Assembly (NCBI GenBank): GCA_005116955.1
Contig: SWDI01000002.1
Location: forward strand, 539,496-603,495
Reading direction: 5' to 3'
DNA length: 64,000 nucleotides
Origin: Nitrospira sp.
GTDB lineage: Bacteria > Nitrospirota > Nitrospiria > Nitrospirales > Nitrospiraceae
Part shown: piece by piece, positions 36,483-46,022 of the stretch
Layout: every line of letters starts with the position of its first letter
Numbering within the stretch: position 1 is the stretch's first letter
The notes under the pieces: generated by a model
What the model saw: only the letters and a program-made list of their open reading frames with translations
What the model was told of the DNA's origin: nothing
The model's database searches: none
Position numbers and translations under genes: made by a program

Positions 36483-37262
36483 TTACGGTGTCGTCTCGGG
36501 ACCGGGTACGGGAACCGTTGTCAATGGTGGACGTATCGGGCGCACCTTTTCCCGCATCTCCTGATCAATTCGCTTCAATGCCTCGAGTTGCGCAGAAAGC
36601 TCCTCGATCTTTCTGTCCCGCTCAGTAAGCTGTTTTTGCAGAGTTTGAATCGATGCTGGGTCGGCTGACGTCTTTGCCGAATCTTTCTTCGACAAGAGTG
36701 CCTCGATCTTATGATCTCGATCCGTCAACTCGCGCTGCAACGCCTCAATGGTCTCGGATTCGCTCTCCTTGGATGCACGAATCTGTTGAATGAGTATCTC
36801 CTGATCAAGCAAGTCTCGCACCAGACGATCGGTGGTGACTGCTAATGAGGTGTTGACCTCCGCAAGGACTGGTGCTCTGAAAACGGCTTCCAGCCATGAT
36901 CTGTTCCCAGGAGTAGGTTGTTGCAACAACGCCAACCAGGCTTTACTTGACGCAGCCAGCTGGCTCTTGGGAGCAAGGGCAACGACCTTTCCAAAATATT
37001 TATCCGCAATTTCGCGGCTTTCGTACAGGCCAAGCAACCCGCGCGTAAAGTACACGTGATCGCAGGAATTCGATTCACCACATTTTAAGGCCACACTCTC
37101 TTGTCTTCTTGCAAACGATTGAAACAACTTAACTTCTCGCGGCTCTACCGAAAAATAGGGACGCGATCCAGGTACTGGCGTTATCCATACCGTACACCCT
37201 ACCAGCAAAAGAAAACTGATGATGAGAGAGCATCTTGTCAGAGACACTGCTGTTCTAATCAC
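36483..37262 (-). CDS. QseG-like lipoprotein of the sensor operon
   Basis: 259 residues; lipobox LLVGC with Cys23 as lipidation site. Helical body ~45-140, then long coiled coils containing two copies of LTERDRKIEEL/LTDRDHKIEAL, ending Pro-rich. It overlaps the end of glrK by 4 bp and lies 24 bp before glrR. That is the position of QseG in the GlrK-QseG-GlrR operon, where it is an outer-membrane lipoprotein modulating the kinase. Sequence similarity is only general, so the assignment rests on context. Confidence 0.75.
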   Translation of the reverse strand: MIRTAVSLTRCSLIISFLLLVGCTVWITPVPGSRPYFSVEPREVKLFQSFARRQESVALKCGESNSCDHVYFTRGLLGLYESREIADKYFGKVVALAPKSQLAASSKAWLALLQQPTPGNRSWLEAVFRAPVLAEVNTSLAVTTDRLVRDLLDQEILIQQIRASKESESETIEALQRELTDRDHKIEALLSKKDSAKTSADPASIQTLQKQLTERDRKIEELSAQLEALKRIDQEMREKVRPIRPPLTTVPVPGPETTP

Positions 37263-38734
37263 GCGTGCCCTACCTTTTCCGGTTTTGCTAACCGTAGGAT
37301 AAACCGTACAGTCACCCCCTTACCTTTCGCACTTTCGATCCAAATTCTTCCGCCGTGGGCCTCAACGACCTTCTTCACCAATGCCAAGCCCAACCCACTC
37401 CCCGCCGTATGCTTTCCTTTCGTGCGACCTTGATAAAACCGTTCAAAAATATGTGGGAGATCTTCTGGAGCGATCCCGGGTCCCGTATCCGAAACGGTCA
37501 CCTCAAGCACTCCGGCTTGGAGATCGGGTTTCACCTGCACCTTTACCACACCACCCTCAGGGCTGAATTTCAGAGCATTTGACAGCAAGTTGTCGAGCAC
37601 CTGTTCGAGACGAGATGCATCTGCCTTGACCCAGGAACGCTCCCCGATATTTTCCAGCACCAGCTGCACATGTTTGGAGTCCGCCAACAGACGAACCTTA
37701 TTGATGGAGACTTCTCCGATTCGTTGGAAATCCACCGGGACGATGCGGTATTCCATCATCCCTGCTTCCATTTTTGACAAATCCAGAATCGTGGAGATCA
37801 GATGGATCAGCCGCCGGCTACTGTCAGCCATAATCCGAAGGGTGGTTCGTTGCTCCTGGACGAGCGGACCTGGAATCTCATCGAGCAGGAGATGCGTGCC
37901 TTCTTGAATCGAGGCCATTGGGGTACGCAATTCGTGAGACACGTGCGCCAAAAACTCCGTTTTCATATCGTCTATTTCCTGCAACTTCCTGCCCATCCAA
38001 TTGACACTATCAACTAACTCCCGTAACTCCGCAGGAGCTTTGATCTGAAGGGACGCCCCCAAATTGCCTTGCCCAATCTGTTTAATATGCCCTTGCAACT
38101 GTCGCAGTGGACGCAAAATCGTATAACTGGCGATACCGGCAAGTCCCACCCCAAACACCAACGCCACTAGAACCAATTGCTCCGTAACAGCCTCTGCTTG
38201 GGCCGCGCTGGCTCGAGATTCCGTCACCCCGACACTCACTCGAGCCTCGTGCAGATCGATGTAGCTCTGAATCGAGGCGGACATCCGATCCATGAGGCCA
38301 TCACGTCGGTGTTCATACTCCGGAGCAGTCTGACGGATCTTCCTCTTTGTGGTCTCGAATTCATCCTGGAAAAGCGTCAGCCGCTCCTTGAGTAATTCAT
38401 CCGTCTTTTGGAGCAGCGTCAACCCCTGAAAAGAGCTTTCCCGCCCACGCAGCAGCTGGAGATTGCGCTCAAACTCATCAACCTCTTCAGTCAAATTCGT
38501 CAGAAAGGTGCGATCTCTCGTCGCAAGGTATTTCTTTTCACTGTTCAGTTGAGCATAGAGCGAACCCAACAACCTCTTCGCGGATTCGGCAGCTGGATAA
38601 TGGTAGGATGCCATCTGCGTGCTCATCGCTGTCAACTGCCGAAGCTGAAAGAGCGCATAAATATTGACTCCTCCCATGACCGTAATAATGATGAGAGACG
38701 TGATGACCAACCGCCAAAAGATAGAAAGTTGCAT
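37259..38734 (-). CDS. glrK: Sensor histidine kinase GlrK (QseE)
   Basis: 491 residues from ATG 38734 (a GTG at 38758 is less likely). TM1 ~8-28, a helical periplasmic domain, TM2 ~183-205, HAMP (LRPLRQLQGHIKQIGQGNL), dimerisation box with His267 in HVSHELRTP, and ATPase boxes (N box DNLLSNALKF, G1 SDTGPGIA, G2 GSGLGLALVKKV). Overlaps the QseG-like gene by 4 bp. It should phosphorylate GlrR in response to envelope signals. Confidence 0.92.
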   Translation of the reverse strand: MQLSIFWRLVITSLIIITVMGGVNIYALFQLRQLTAMSTQMASYHYPAAESAKRLLGSLYAQLNSEKKYLATRDRTFLTNLTEEVDEFERNLQLLRGRESSFQGLTLLQKTDELLKERLTLFQDEFETTKRKIRQTAPEYEHRRDGLMDRMSASIQSYIDLHEARVSVGVTESRASAAQAEAVTEQLVLVALVFGVGLAGIASYTILRPLRQLQGHIKQIGQGNLGASLQIKAPAELRELVDSVNWMGRKLQEIDDMKTEFLAHVSHELRTPMASIQEGTHLLLDEIPGPLVQEQRTTLRIMADSSRRLIHLISTILDLSKMEAGMMEYRIVPVDFQRIGEVSINKVRLLADSKHVQLVLENIGERSWVKADASRLEQVLDNLLSNALKFSPEGGVVKVQVKPDLQAGVLEVTVSDTGPGIAPEDLPHIFERFYQGRTKGKHTAGSGLGLALVKKVVEAHGGRIWIESAKGKGVTVRFILRLAKPEKVGHA

Positions 38735-38918
38735 GAATCCGTACCGTGTCCTGACCACATTGTGAAGGAACAGAACTCAAGTGTAGGTTAATCCATACAC
38801 TATTTCAGTTCAGAATCACAAGCCAAGAGCCATCAATAGTCCAAGAACTGCCTCAAGTTGGTACAGGGACCAATGCCATGAAACACCTCTCGATGACGCC
38901 CTATCGTGACTTCAGGCC

Positions 38919-39749
38919 CTATGGCCTCGTATCAAACTGGCGAGAAAAAAGACGTTGCCGCCTGGAAGACCCATGGAGCAAAGCAAAAAGATGGCCGCGA
39001 AACAATAGGATAACCATGGCCATTGGTGGGGTGAGGAGGAGTAACACGATCCCTTGTCCTTCGGAATCAAATCCGACATAGGACAACCACCCCCCGATCG
39101 CGGTGAATGGGAGCAGCAGAATCTGGAAGAAGTCGAGCCCGGCTCCTCGACCGACACGATCGGACAACGAAAAAAACTCCAGCAGGCCGCTGGGAGAAAG
39201 CACCACCGGCAAAATAAGAATCGCGAATGGGAGAAACCATTCGACCCAATGTTCCAGAACGAATTGATAGGACGTCTTCAGGACCTCAAGGGATGAATCG
39301 TGTCGGACTTGATAGATCACTTCCGGGGCCGGGTTCAGCAGGATAAACACCAGGAGCAGAAACGCGGACGAAAGAAATTGGCCGTACGGATTGGCTTGCA
39401 TGCCCATATCGAGCAGCATTGTCGGAATCCACAACACGAACCCGACGCCGATGACATCCCAAAAATAATGCCCAAAACTTTCAGTCACATCCGTGAACTG
39501 AATGGTCCTCGCGGCACTCAGCGACTGCTCAATCAACCGGAGCGTCGCGCCAACCAGCAAGGCATTCACGATGCCCAGAATAAACCCGCCGGCGAAACCC
39601 AGCGGAGCGGCGATCCTCGATACCCCCACAAACAGCAGGGCAAATACCATGAGCGCGACCATCGTCACCCAACTTCGAATGAGCGAACGTCCCGTCGAAG
39701 ACAAGACCTGTCGGTAGAGATGCAGAGTAGCTGACACGAGACTGACCAT
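38919..39749 (-). CDS. Multi-pass inner-membrane protein
   Basis: 276 residues from ATG 39749 (the longer frame begins with TTG). About six hydrophobic helices: WVTMVALMVFALLFVGV, GFILGIVNALLVGATL, VIGVGFVLWIPTMLL, FLSSAFLLLVFILL, FLPFAILILPVVL and GIVLLLLTPPMAMVILLF. The layout resembles bacterial DUF4013-like or uncharacterised integral membrane proteins without catalytic residues. Divergent from clpB. Unknown function. Confidence 0.75.
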   Translation of the reverse strand: MVSLVSATLHLYRQVLSSTGRSLIRSWVTMVALMVFALLFVGVSRIAAPLGFAGGFILGIVNALLVGATLRLIEQSLSAARTIQFTDVTESFGHYFWDVIGVGFVLWIPTMLLDMGMQANPYGQFLSSAFLLLVFILLNPAPEVIYQVRHDSSLEVLKTSYQFVLEHWVEWFLPFAILILPVVLSPSGLLEFFSLSDRVGRGAGLDFFQILLLPFTAIGGWLSYVGFDSEGQGIVLLLLTPPMAMVILLFRGHLFALLHGSSRRQRLFSRQFDTRP

Positions 39750-39825
39750 ACCGGTGCGTACCCTAATCGGGATTGCCCAAGACGTCAAGAACTAGTCGCG
39801 TGGGCTATAAGAACTGCCTTCGTAG

Positions 39826-39864
39826 TTGACTTACCAGGCTGAATGATTATCACATCATTCAGCC
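39826..39864 (+). promoter_or_regulatory. clpB promoter overlapped by a perfect inverted repeat
   Basis: TTGACT (39826-39831), 16 bp, TATCAC (39848-39853) form a sigma70-like promoter. The inverted repeat GGCTGAATGAT-TATCAC-ATCATTCAGCC (39837-39864) spans the -10, with TATCAC as its spacer. The palindrome is not followed by a T-run in either direction. It therefore looks like an operator rather than a terminator. It is not the CIRCE sequence of HrcA. Confidence 0.6.
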
Positions 39865-39903
39865 AGCGAGAGTGCCTTAGTACACTTTTAGAGGTGAATC
39901 GCC

Positions 39904-42510
39904 ATGGACATGAATCGAATGACCATTAAGCTGCAGGAGGCCTTACAGTCCGCTTCGGGGCATGCTCAACGTCGGAGCCACCAGGGCATCGACGTCGAAC
40001 ACGTGCTGTTGGCGCTGCTCGATCAGGAAGGCGGAACAACCCCAGCACTGCTGGAAAGCGCCGGTCTCGCTCTGTCTGCTGTCCGACAAGCAGTCGAACA
40101 AGCTTTAGCCAAGCTGCCCCAGGTACAAGGCGCCGGCGCCTCGCCTGGTCAAATACATGTGGCCACCCGCCTCAACCAGGTCTTAGCCCACGCAGAGGAC
40201 GAACAGAAATCGCTCAAGGATGACTTTCTCAGTGTCGAGCATATGTTATTGGCCATGGTCCAAGAAGGAGGAGTGCTCAAGAAACTGGGACTCACCCGGG
40301 ACCGCCTTCTGTCCGGATTGCAGCAGGTGCGCGGCAATCAGCGTGTCACCAGTCAGGACCCGGAAAGCACCTACCAGTCGCTGGTGAAATACGGACGCGA
40401 TCTGACTCAACTGGCCGGGCAAGGCAAGCTTGATCCCGTCATCGGACGAGATGATGAAATCCGCCGAGTGATTCAAATTCTCTCCCGCCGCACGAAAAAC
40501 AACCCCGTGCTCATCGGCGAGCCGGGAGTCGGGAAAACCGCGATCGTGGAAGGGCTGGCGATCCGTATCGTCAAAGGCGATGTTCCAGAAAGTCTCAAGC
40601 ACAAGAAGCTCTTCGCGTTGGACATGGGCTCGCTCATCGCCGGTGCCAAGTTTCGCGGCGAGTTCGAGGAACGGCTCAAGGCCGTGTTGAAGGAAATTCA
40701 ATCGTCTCAAGGTCAAATCCTCCTGTTTATCGATGAATTGCATACGGTTGTCGGAGCCGGAGCGGCCGAAGGGGCGATGGATGCGGCCAACCTGCTGAAG
40801 CCGATGCTGGCACGGGGTGAGCTGCACCTGATCGGTGCCACGACGCTCGACGAATACCGAAAACACATCGAAAAAGATGCCGCGTTGGAACGTCGCTTTC
40901 AGACAGTCCTGGTCGACCAGCCATCCGTGGAGAACACCATTTCCATTTTGCGCGGCCTGAAAGAACGGTACGAAGTCCACCATGGCGTGCGGATCAAGGA
41001 TAGCGCGCTCGTCGCCGCAGCGAAATTGTCGCATCGATACATCTCAGATCGGTTTCTTCCGGATAAAGCGATCGACCTAGTCGATGAAGCAGCCGCTCGT
41101 CTCAGGACCGAGATCGACAGCCTTCCAGCGGAGTTGGACGAAGTGTCGCGCAAGGTACTCCAGCTGGAAATTGAGCGGGAAGCGTTGAGGAAAGAGAAAG
41201 ATCAGGCCAGTGCTGCCCGGTTGACCGCCCTCGAAACGGAGCTGAGCGAAAAACAACGCGACTTGCAGACCCTGAAAACTAGGTGGGAATCAGAAAAAGC
41301 CTCCGTCTCCCGGCTCCGTAAAACACGTGAGGCGATCGAGGACATCAAGCTCAAGATCGAGCAGGCCGAGCGGGCCTACGACCTCAATCGCGTGGCGGAA
41401 CTTCGGTACGGAGAACTGCCTCGGTTAGAACGAGAACTGGAGCTGGAACAGCAGCACTTGGGAAAGAAGCAGGATGAAACCAGGCTACTGAAGGAAGAGG
41501 TCGATGAAGACGAGATTGCCACCGTGGTCAGCCGGTGGACCGGTGTTCCGGTCTCTCGTCTGCTCGAAGGGGAAACCGATAAACTTTTAAAACTCGAAGA
41601 ATTGCTGCATCAACGAGTGGTGGGACAGGAGGAAGGAGTCCGAGCCGTCGCGGATGCCGTGCTGCGTGCGCGATCAGGTATCAAGGATCCCAATCGCCCG
41701 ATCGGCTCGTTTCTGTTCCTTGGCCCAACCGGTGTGGGTAAGACCGAATTGGCCCGTGCACTGGCCGCAATATTGTTCGACGACGAAGGAAATCTGATCA
41801 GAATCGATATGTCCGAATATATGGAAAAGCACACGGTTGCCCGCCTCATCGGTGCGCCTCCCGGCTACATTGGATATGAGGAAGGTGGCCAACTCACCGA
41901 AGCCGTTCGGCGACGCCCGTTCTCGGTGGTCCTGTTCGATGAAATCGAGAAAGCGCATCACGATGTCTTCAATGTCTTGCTGCAAATGCTGGATGATGGG
42001 CGACTGACCGATTCACAAGGCCGGACCGTCGACTTTAAGAACACCGTGTTGATCATGACCTCCAACATCGGCAGCCCTCATATCCTCGAGGCTCGGGAAC
42101 ACGGCGCGTCCCATGAACAAGTGAGGACGGTTGTGATGGGCGAGCTGCGGCAACATTTTCGCCCGGAATTCTTGAACCGAGTGGATGAACTCGTGGTCTT
42201 CCACCCACTCGGCACCGAACACTTGATCAAGATCGTAGAAATTCAGCTAGAACGTCTCCGCAATCGATTGGCCGAGCGGCGGATTCCCCTGGCAATCAGC
42301 CCGTCCGCGCTCAAGCATTTAGGAGAACGTGGCTATGATCAGGTCTACGGAGCCCGACCGCTCAAACGGCTCATTCAGCAGGAGTTAGAAACACCGATCG
42401 CGAAGTTGCTGATCAAAGGCGAGTTGCGGGATGGGGATACCACGTCGGTCGATGTACAAAACGGGGGGCTTGTCGTGGTACCACTCGTAGCATCACGGGC
42501 CAACCCCTAA
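39904..42510 (+). CDS. clpB: ATP-dependent disaggregase ClpB
   Basis: 868 residues, GAGGTG 8 nt before the ATG. N-domain with two Clp_N repeats (~1-145), first AAA+ module with Walker [10 protein letters not shown] and Walker [10 protein letters not shown], the coiled-coil M-domain (~400-520) specific for ClpB, and the second module with [14 protein letters not shown] and the [11 protein letters not shown] box. Full length for the family. It resolves protein aggregates with DnaK. The tail after the C-terminal domain ([13 protein letters not shown]) is short. Confidence 0.97.
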   Translation: MDMNRMTIKLQEALQSASGHAQRRSHQGIDVEHVLLALLDQEGGTTPALLESAGLALSAVRQAVEQALAKLPQVQGAGASPGQIHVATRLNQVLAHAEDEQKSLKDDFLSVEHMLLAMVQEGGVLKKLGLTRDRLLSGLQQVRGNQRVTSQDPESTYQSLVKYGRDLTQLAGQGKLDPVIGRDDEIRRVIQILSRRTKNNPVLIGEPGVGKTAIVEGLAIRIVKGDVPESLKHKKLFALDMGSLIAGAKFRGEFEERLKAVLKEIQSSQGQILLFIDELHTVVGAGAAEGAMDAANLLKPMLARGELHLIGATTLDEYRKHIEKDAALERRFQTVLVDQPSVENTISILRGLKERYEVHHGVRIKDSALVAAAKLSHRYISDRFLPDKAIDLVDEAAARLRTEIDSLPAELDEVSRKVLQLEIEREALRKEKDQASAARLTALETELSEKQRDLQTLKTRWESEKASVSRLRKTREAIEDIKLKIEQAERAYDLNRVAELRYGELPRLERELELEQQHLGKKQDETRLLKEEVDEDEIATVVSRWTGVPVSRLLEGETDKLLKLEELLHQRVVGQEEGVRAVADAVLRARSGIKDPNRPIGSFLFLGPTGVGKTELARALAAILFDDEGNLIRIDMSEYMEKHTVARLIGAPPGYIGYEEGGQLTEAVRRRPFSVVLFDEIEKAHHDVFNVLLQMLDDGRLTDSQGRTVDFKNTVLIMTSNIGSPHILEAREHGASHEQVRTVVMGELRQHFRPEFLNRVDELVVFHPLGTEHLIKIVEIQLERLRNRLAERRIPLAISPSALKHLGERGYDQVYGARPLKRLIQQELETPIAKLLIKGELRDGDTTSVDVQNGGLVVVPLVASRANP

Positions 42511-42540
42511 GAAATGAACGTGTGCTGTGGGGAGAGCCCT

Positions 42541-42707
42541 GAGGATGTTGAAAGAGCTCACCGTCTCACCCGCCCAACCCCGGCGCGCCAAGACGCGCCT
42601 TTCACCGGGCAAGGCCCGCAGCGAGCGAAAGGCCGGCTGCACGAGGTTGGTACGTTGAGGCCTTGAGCGAGGCGAGAACGACGCTGGGGGCGTTTGCAGC
42701 ATCCTCA
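42541..42707 (+). repeat. Dispersed intergenic repeat, copy 3 (longer variant)
   Basis: Begins AGGATGTTGAAAGAG and ends TTTGCAGCATCCT, with the conserved blocks GCAGCGAGCGAAAGGCC, GTTGGTACGTTGAGG and TTGAGCGAGGCGAGAACGACGCTGG. It has ~45 bp of extra sequence near the left end. It sits between the clpB stop and the TAG of the 42710 gene (minus strand). Confidence 0.8.
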
Positions 42708-42709
42708 AC

Positions 42710-43135
42710 CTAGCCGATAGACACAGCACCCCCTTTGGCATCATGCATGAGTCCGCTCTTCTGCTGCTTCTCAAGCTTCCACTCCGTCGGTGATACGTGA
42801 AAGAGGTGGCCTTTCATCGTGTGAAATTCCCCGCGTGAAAAAGATACTATATCGGGAGCCTTCACGTCGAACTGGAGAAGAATCTTGCCGGACTCGGCTT
42901 CCTTCATCGCCACGCTCTTGTCCGTCTTCGTCAATTCATAGGCGCGCCGTTCGTTGAACATCATGGTGCTGTCCACTACCTTGGCCAGCATCCGGCCATT
43001 CAAGTCAAACAGCGCAAAGTTCACCAATAGTATCCCCGTTGAGGGGTGGCGGGCGACTTGGATTTGTGGCACACCCTCGACTTCGATGGTTCCATTTGAA
43101 TTCTTGTAGAGATTGGAGCCTATTTCAATATCCAT
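42710..43135 (-). CDS. Conserved small beta-rich protein
   Basis: 141 residues from ATG 43135. The sequence begins MDIEIGSNLYKNSNGTIEV and alternates short strands (GILLVNFALFDLNGRMLAKV, GKILLQFDVKAPDIVSF), suggesting a small beta-sandwich. No signal or membrane segment. Its stop codon is only 3 bp from a dispersed repeat. No known function; a cytosolic carbohydrate- or metal-binding type fold is conceivable but unsupported. Confidence 0.7.
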   Translation of the reverse strand: MDIEIGSNLYKNSNGTIEVEGVPQIQVARHPSTGILLVNFALFDLNGRMLAKVVDSTMMFNERRAYELTKTDKSVAMKEAESGKILLQFDVKAPDIVSFSRGEFHTMKGHLFHVSPTEWKLEKQQKSGLMHDAKGGAVSIG

Positions 43136-43201
43136 ATTGATTTAAAGCACAGAGAGCTGACGGTATGTGAATACTCAGCCCATGTTCGGATCTACAGAGA
43201 A

Positions 43202-43414
43202 TTAGGACTTTTTGATTCGATCGAGAATCAACGCAATACAGCCCCCCAACAACCCGCCTCCCATGATAGTGGTCAACAGCTCAACAAGTTTCAGCTCCCA
43301 CACAGACCCCTGAGCCTGCATCACTTCCCTGACGCCCCCTTGCACCATGATGACGGCGAGCGCCATTGTGGCTCCCACCACAAACCACCACAGAAAGACT
43401 TTCGTCGACGTCAC
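43202..43414 (-). CDS. Small two-helix membrane protein
   Basis: 70 residues from GTG 43414, with GAGG 5-6 nt upstream; the frame is open further upstream (to 43615) only as a shadow of the ATPase gene. Two membrane helices (FLWWFVVGATMALAVIMV and LLTTIMGGGLLGGCIALIL) and a basic tail RIKKS. Eight bases downstream of the YifB stop, hence co-transcribed. Unknown function. Confidence 0.65.
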   Translation of the reverse strand: MTSTKVFLWWFVVGATMALAVIMVQGGVREVMQAQGSVWELKLVELLTTIMGGGLLGGCIALILDRIKKS

Positions 43415-43421
43415 CAAAACC

Positions 43422-44951
43422 TCACAGCTCTGGATTACGGTCAAATGAACGGTATTGAATGGCTTCCGCGATGTGCAGGGTCTCAATCCTCTCCGAGCCG
43501 GCCAAATCGGCAATGGTGCGCGCGACCCGTAAGATGCGGCCATGCGCTCGCGCCGACAGTCGCAACCTCGCCATCGCCTGCTCCAGCAATTCCTGAGCGG
43601 GCTGATCGAGCCCACAATACCGCTTTATCATCCGCGGCTTCAACTGCGCATTCGTATAAATTCCATCGGATCGGTACCGTCGTCGCTGACGTTCTCGAGC
43701 TGCGACGACACGCGATCGGATCCCAGCTGATCCCTCTGGTGCGGGCAGTTCGGTACGGAGCTCTCGCACCGGAACAGGCGGCACATCCAGATGGATATCC
43801 AGCCGATCCAGCAGCGGCCCGGACAGTTTCGCGCGATACCGCCGAATTTGAGTGACGGTACAAATACAAGGTCTGGTTCGATCTCCGTAATATCCGCAGG
43901 GACAAGGATTCATTGCGGCAATCAGCATGAACCGAGCCGGATATTTCAGGGTTCCGCTGGCTCTGGTCAGAATCATATGTCCATCTTCCAACGGTTGCCG
44001 CAATCCCTCAAGGACACCCCGTTTGAACTCAGGAGACTCGTCCAAAAACAGCACGCCGTTATGCGCAAGGGAGACTTCCCCGGGCTTCGGAACGGTGCCT
44101 CCTCCGACAAGACCGGCATCAGAGATGCTATGATGAGGAGCGCGGAAGGGCCGCACCGTCAGCAAGGGCCGGTCCGGAGCCAGTTGCCCGGCGACGCTGT
44201 GAATACGGGTCGTTTCTATGGCCTCTTCTGATTCCAGCAGAGGAAGAATCGAAGGGAGTCGGCGCGCCAACATCGTCTTGCCTGAACCTGGGGGACCGAC
44301 CATCAGCACATTGTGTCCACCCGACGCGGCCACTTCGAGTGCTCGCTTGGCATGGTCCTGCCCACGGACGTCGCAATAGTCCTCATCCTCCGTCGTCCTG
44401 GTAGACTCCAGCAACGCATGGTTCGAACAGCTCGGCACAATGGTTTGATTTCCTTTTAGAAACTCCACCGCTTCAGGGAGGCTATGAAGTGGATAAGTAC
44501 TGATGCCGTCCACCAGTGCAGCTTCAGCACCATTGTCAGCCGGCAGCAGCAGATCATATCCTGCCCGGCAGGCGAGCGCAAAAGAAAGCGCGCCCATGAT
44601 CGGTCTCACACGGCCGTCCAACGAGAGTTCCCCGACCAGGACCCGCTTGTCCACCATCGCCTGTGGAATCACCTCTTCGGCGACGAGGATCCCGACGGCG
44701 ATCGCAAGATCAAGTCCCGATCCCTCTTTTTTGACTCCGGCGGGAGCGAGATTGACGGTAATCCGTTTGGCGGGAAAGTGAAACCCGGTGTTCTTCAGCG
44801 CGGAACGCACGCGGTCACGACTTTCCTTGACCGTGGCATCAGGCAGGCCAACGACCGAGAATTGTGGAAGGCCCCCGGAGATATCGACCTCGACATCCAC
44901 CAGATGCGCATCGAGCCCGACGAGTGCCGCGCTCCTCACCTTGGCGAGCAT
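43422..44951 (-). CDS. comM: YifB/ComM family Mg-chelatase-like AAA+ ATPase
   Basis: 509 residues, full length. N-terminal ChlI-like domain (VDVEVDISGGLPQFSVVGLPD, RITVNLAPAGVKKEGSGLDLAIAVGIL), then the AAA+ core with Walker A GPPGSGKTML and Walker B VLFLDESPEF. The C-terminal Mg-chelatase domain has SGPLLDRLDIHLDVP and the sensor region LSARAHGRILRVARTIADL. ComM is a hexameric branch-migration helicase that helps integrate DNA in natural transformation; the family also occurs in species not known to be competent. Confidence 0.93.
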   Translation of the reverse strand: MLAKVRSAALVGLDAHLVDVEVDISGGLPQFSVVGLPDATVKESRDRVRSALKNTGFHFPAKRITVNLAPAGVKKEGSGLDLAIAVGILVAEEVIPQAMVDKRVLVGELSLDGRVRPIMGALSFALACRAGYDLLLPADNGAEAALVDGISTYPLHSLPEAVEFLKGNQTIVPSCSNHALLESTRTTEDEDYCDVRGQDHAKRALEVAASGGHNVLMVGPPGSGKTMLARRLPSILPLLESEEAIETTRIHSVAGQLAPDRPLLTVRPFRAPHHSISDAGLVGGGTVPKPGEVSLAHNGVLFLDESPEFKRGVLEGLRQPLEDGHMILTRASGTLKYPARFMLIAAMNPCPCGYYGDRTRPCICTVTQIRRYRAKLSGPLLDRLDIHLDVPPVPVRELRTELPAPEGSAGIRSRVVAARERQRRRYRSDGIYTNAQLKPRMIKRYCGLDQPAQELLEQAMARLRLSARAHGRILRVARTIADLAGSERIETLHIAEAIQYRSFDRNPEL

Positions 44952-45084
44952 GTCAACACTGCCTTTCTGTCTGGATCACAGCCAAACCTGGTAATTATAG
45001 GAAGTCCCTACGGAGCTTTCAATAGAGGGTCGGCTGCCAAGTCTTCTCTATCGCCGCTCCTACCGACTCTGTCATAATCCGCCC

Positions 45085-45729
45085 ATGCGTTTCTGGCACT
45101 TCTCAGCGGGAACGGTCCCTTCAATTCGATCACCATCCACCCGGCTGGGCTGCCTGATCATGGCTGTCAGCCTCTGCCTCGTGCTCTCGTCCCTCCCAAT
45201 GGAACAGGCTTCAACCTTTGCGGAACACCAACCCCCTGCAATTCCGACGCAGCAGTCAAAGCGCGCATCCCCATATGTCGGATCGGCCATGGCCGTTCTC
45301 GCGACACTGGAACAGGCTCAGGTGCTGCCGCCTGAGGGCAGCCGAGAAGCTGATCGTGTCATTCAGTCCGTCATTCAGCTACAATCCGCTTTCGCCACAG
45401 GCACGGATGGGGGGTTGCAGGATTTCGCGCACCGTGCCGTGACCGCCAAACACGGCGAAAATACATCAACAGTCCTGGAACGATTTCGCTCAAGCGGATG
45501 GACTGCAGACATGCTGGAAGCGCTCGCGGACGCGGACCTGCCGACAGCGGTCGAAGAACGACAGCGGCTGACAACTGGACTAAGACAGTTCAACCTGTCC
45601 GTCGATGATTTCACGCGACTCATGCAGCTCGTAAAAGATAGCCGGTCGGCACTTGCCGCGCGTGGAAACACGTTTGAAGAGATCTACACCTCCCGACGGA
45701 ACGGTATGCCGGGAGCGGGGGGACGATAG
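45085..45729 (+). CDS. Exported protein of unknown function
   Basis: 214 residues from ATG 45085, 130 bp from the divergent comM. Hydrophobic segment ~22-37 (LIMAVSLCLVLSSLP) with an AST/FAE cleavage region, so probably exported; an internal start at Met26 would give a more typical signal. The mature part is helical (SAMAVLATLEQAQVLPPEGSREADRVIQ) and ends Gly-rich. No recognised family. Confidence 0.65.
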   Translation: MRFWHFSAGTVPSIRSPSTRLGCLIMAVSLCLVLSSLPMEQASTFAEHQPPAIPTQQSKRASPYVGSAMAVLATLEQAQVLPPEGSREADRVIQSVIQLQSAFATGTDGGLQDFAHRAVTAKHGENTSTVLERFRSSGWTADMLEALADADLPTAVEERQRLTTGLRQFNLSVDDFTRLMQLVKDSRSALAARGNTFEEIYTSRRNGMPGAGGR

Positions 45730-45788
45730 GCCTTGCAAGGTTCTGGTTTCTAGCTCATATCGCACACCTAATTTCGAAGGAGGAACAC

Positions 45789-46022
45789 ATGGCAACGAGA
45801 GCCTACATTCTCATCAAGGTCAAAGCGGGCAAAACCAAAGATGTCGTCGCCACGCTGAAGCGCATGCCCGGAGTCGAACAAGCCCATTCCTGTTTCGGCC
45901 GTCCGGATATTTTCCTCTTTATCAGCGTCCAGGATGAACGTGCGCTGTCCGACGTCGTCATCACCAAGATCCATTCAGTCGACGGCGTCGAAGAAACCGA
46001 TACTCACATCGTCGCGGAATGA
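45789..46022 (+). CDS. Stand-alone Lrp/AsnC ligand-binding (RAM) domain
   Basis: 77 residues with AAGGAGGA 6-7 nt before the ATG. The whole protein is a RAM domain: AYILIKVKAGKTKDVVATLKRMPGVEQAHSCFGRPDIFLFI, ending GVEETDTHIVAE. The DNA-binding HTH of Lrp is absent. Such proteins oligomerise and bind amino acids, possibly modulating full-length Lrp. Its 3' end overlaps the convergent oxidoreductase gene by 19 bp. Confidence 0.88.
   Translation: MATRAYILIKVKAGKTKDVVATLKRMPGVEQAHSCFGRPDIFLFISVQDERALSDVVITKIHSVDGVEETDTHIVAE

Noticed and set aside
40246..41034. 262-codon minus-strand frame inside clpB
   Set aside because: Antisense to the conserved AAA+ core of clpB; no independent support.
45789..46022. 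Full-length Lrp transcription regulator
   Set aside because: Only the ligand-binding RAM domain is encoded, with a good ribosome site at its start and no HTH upstream.
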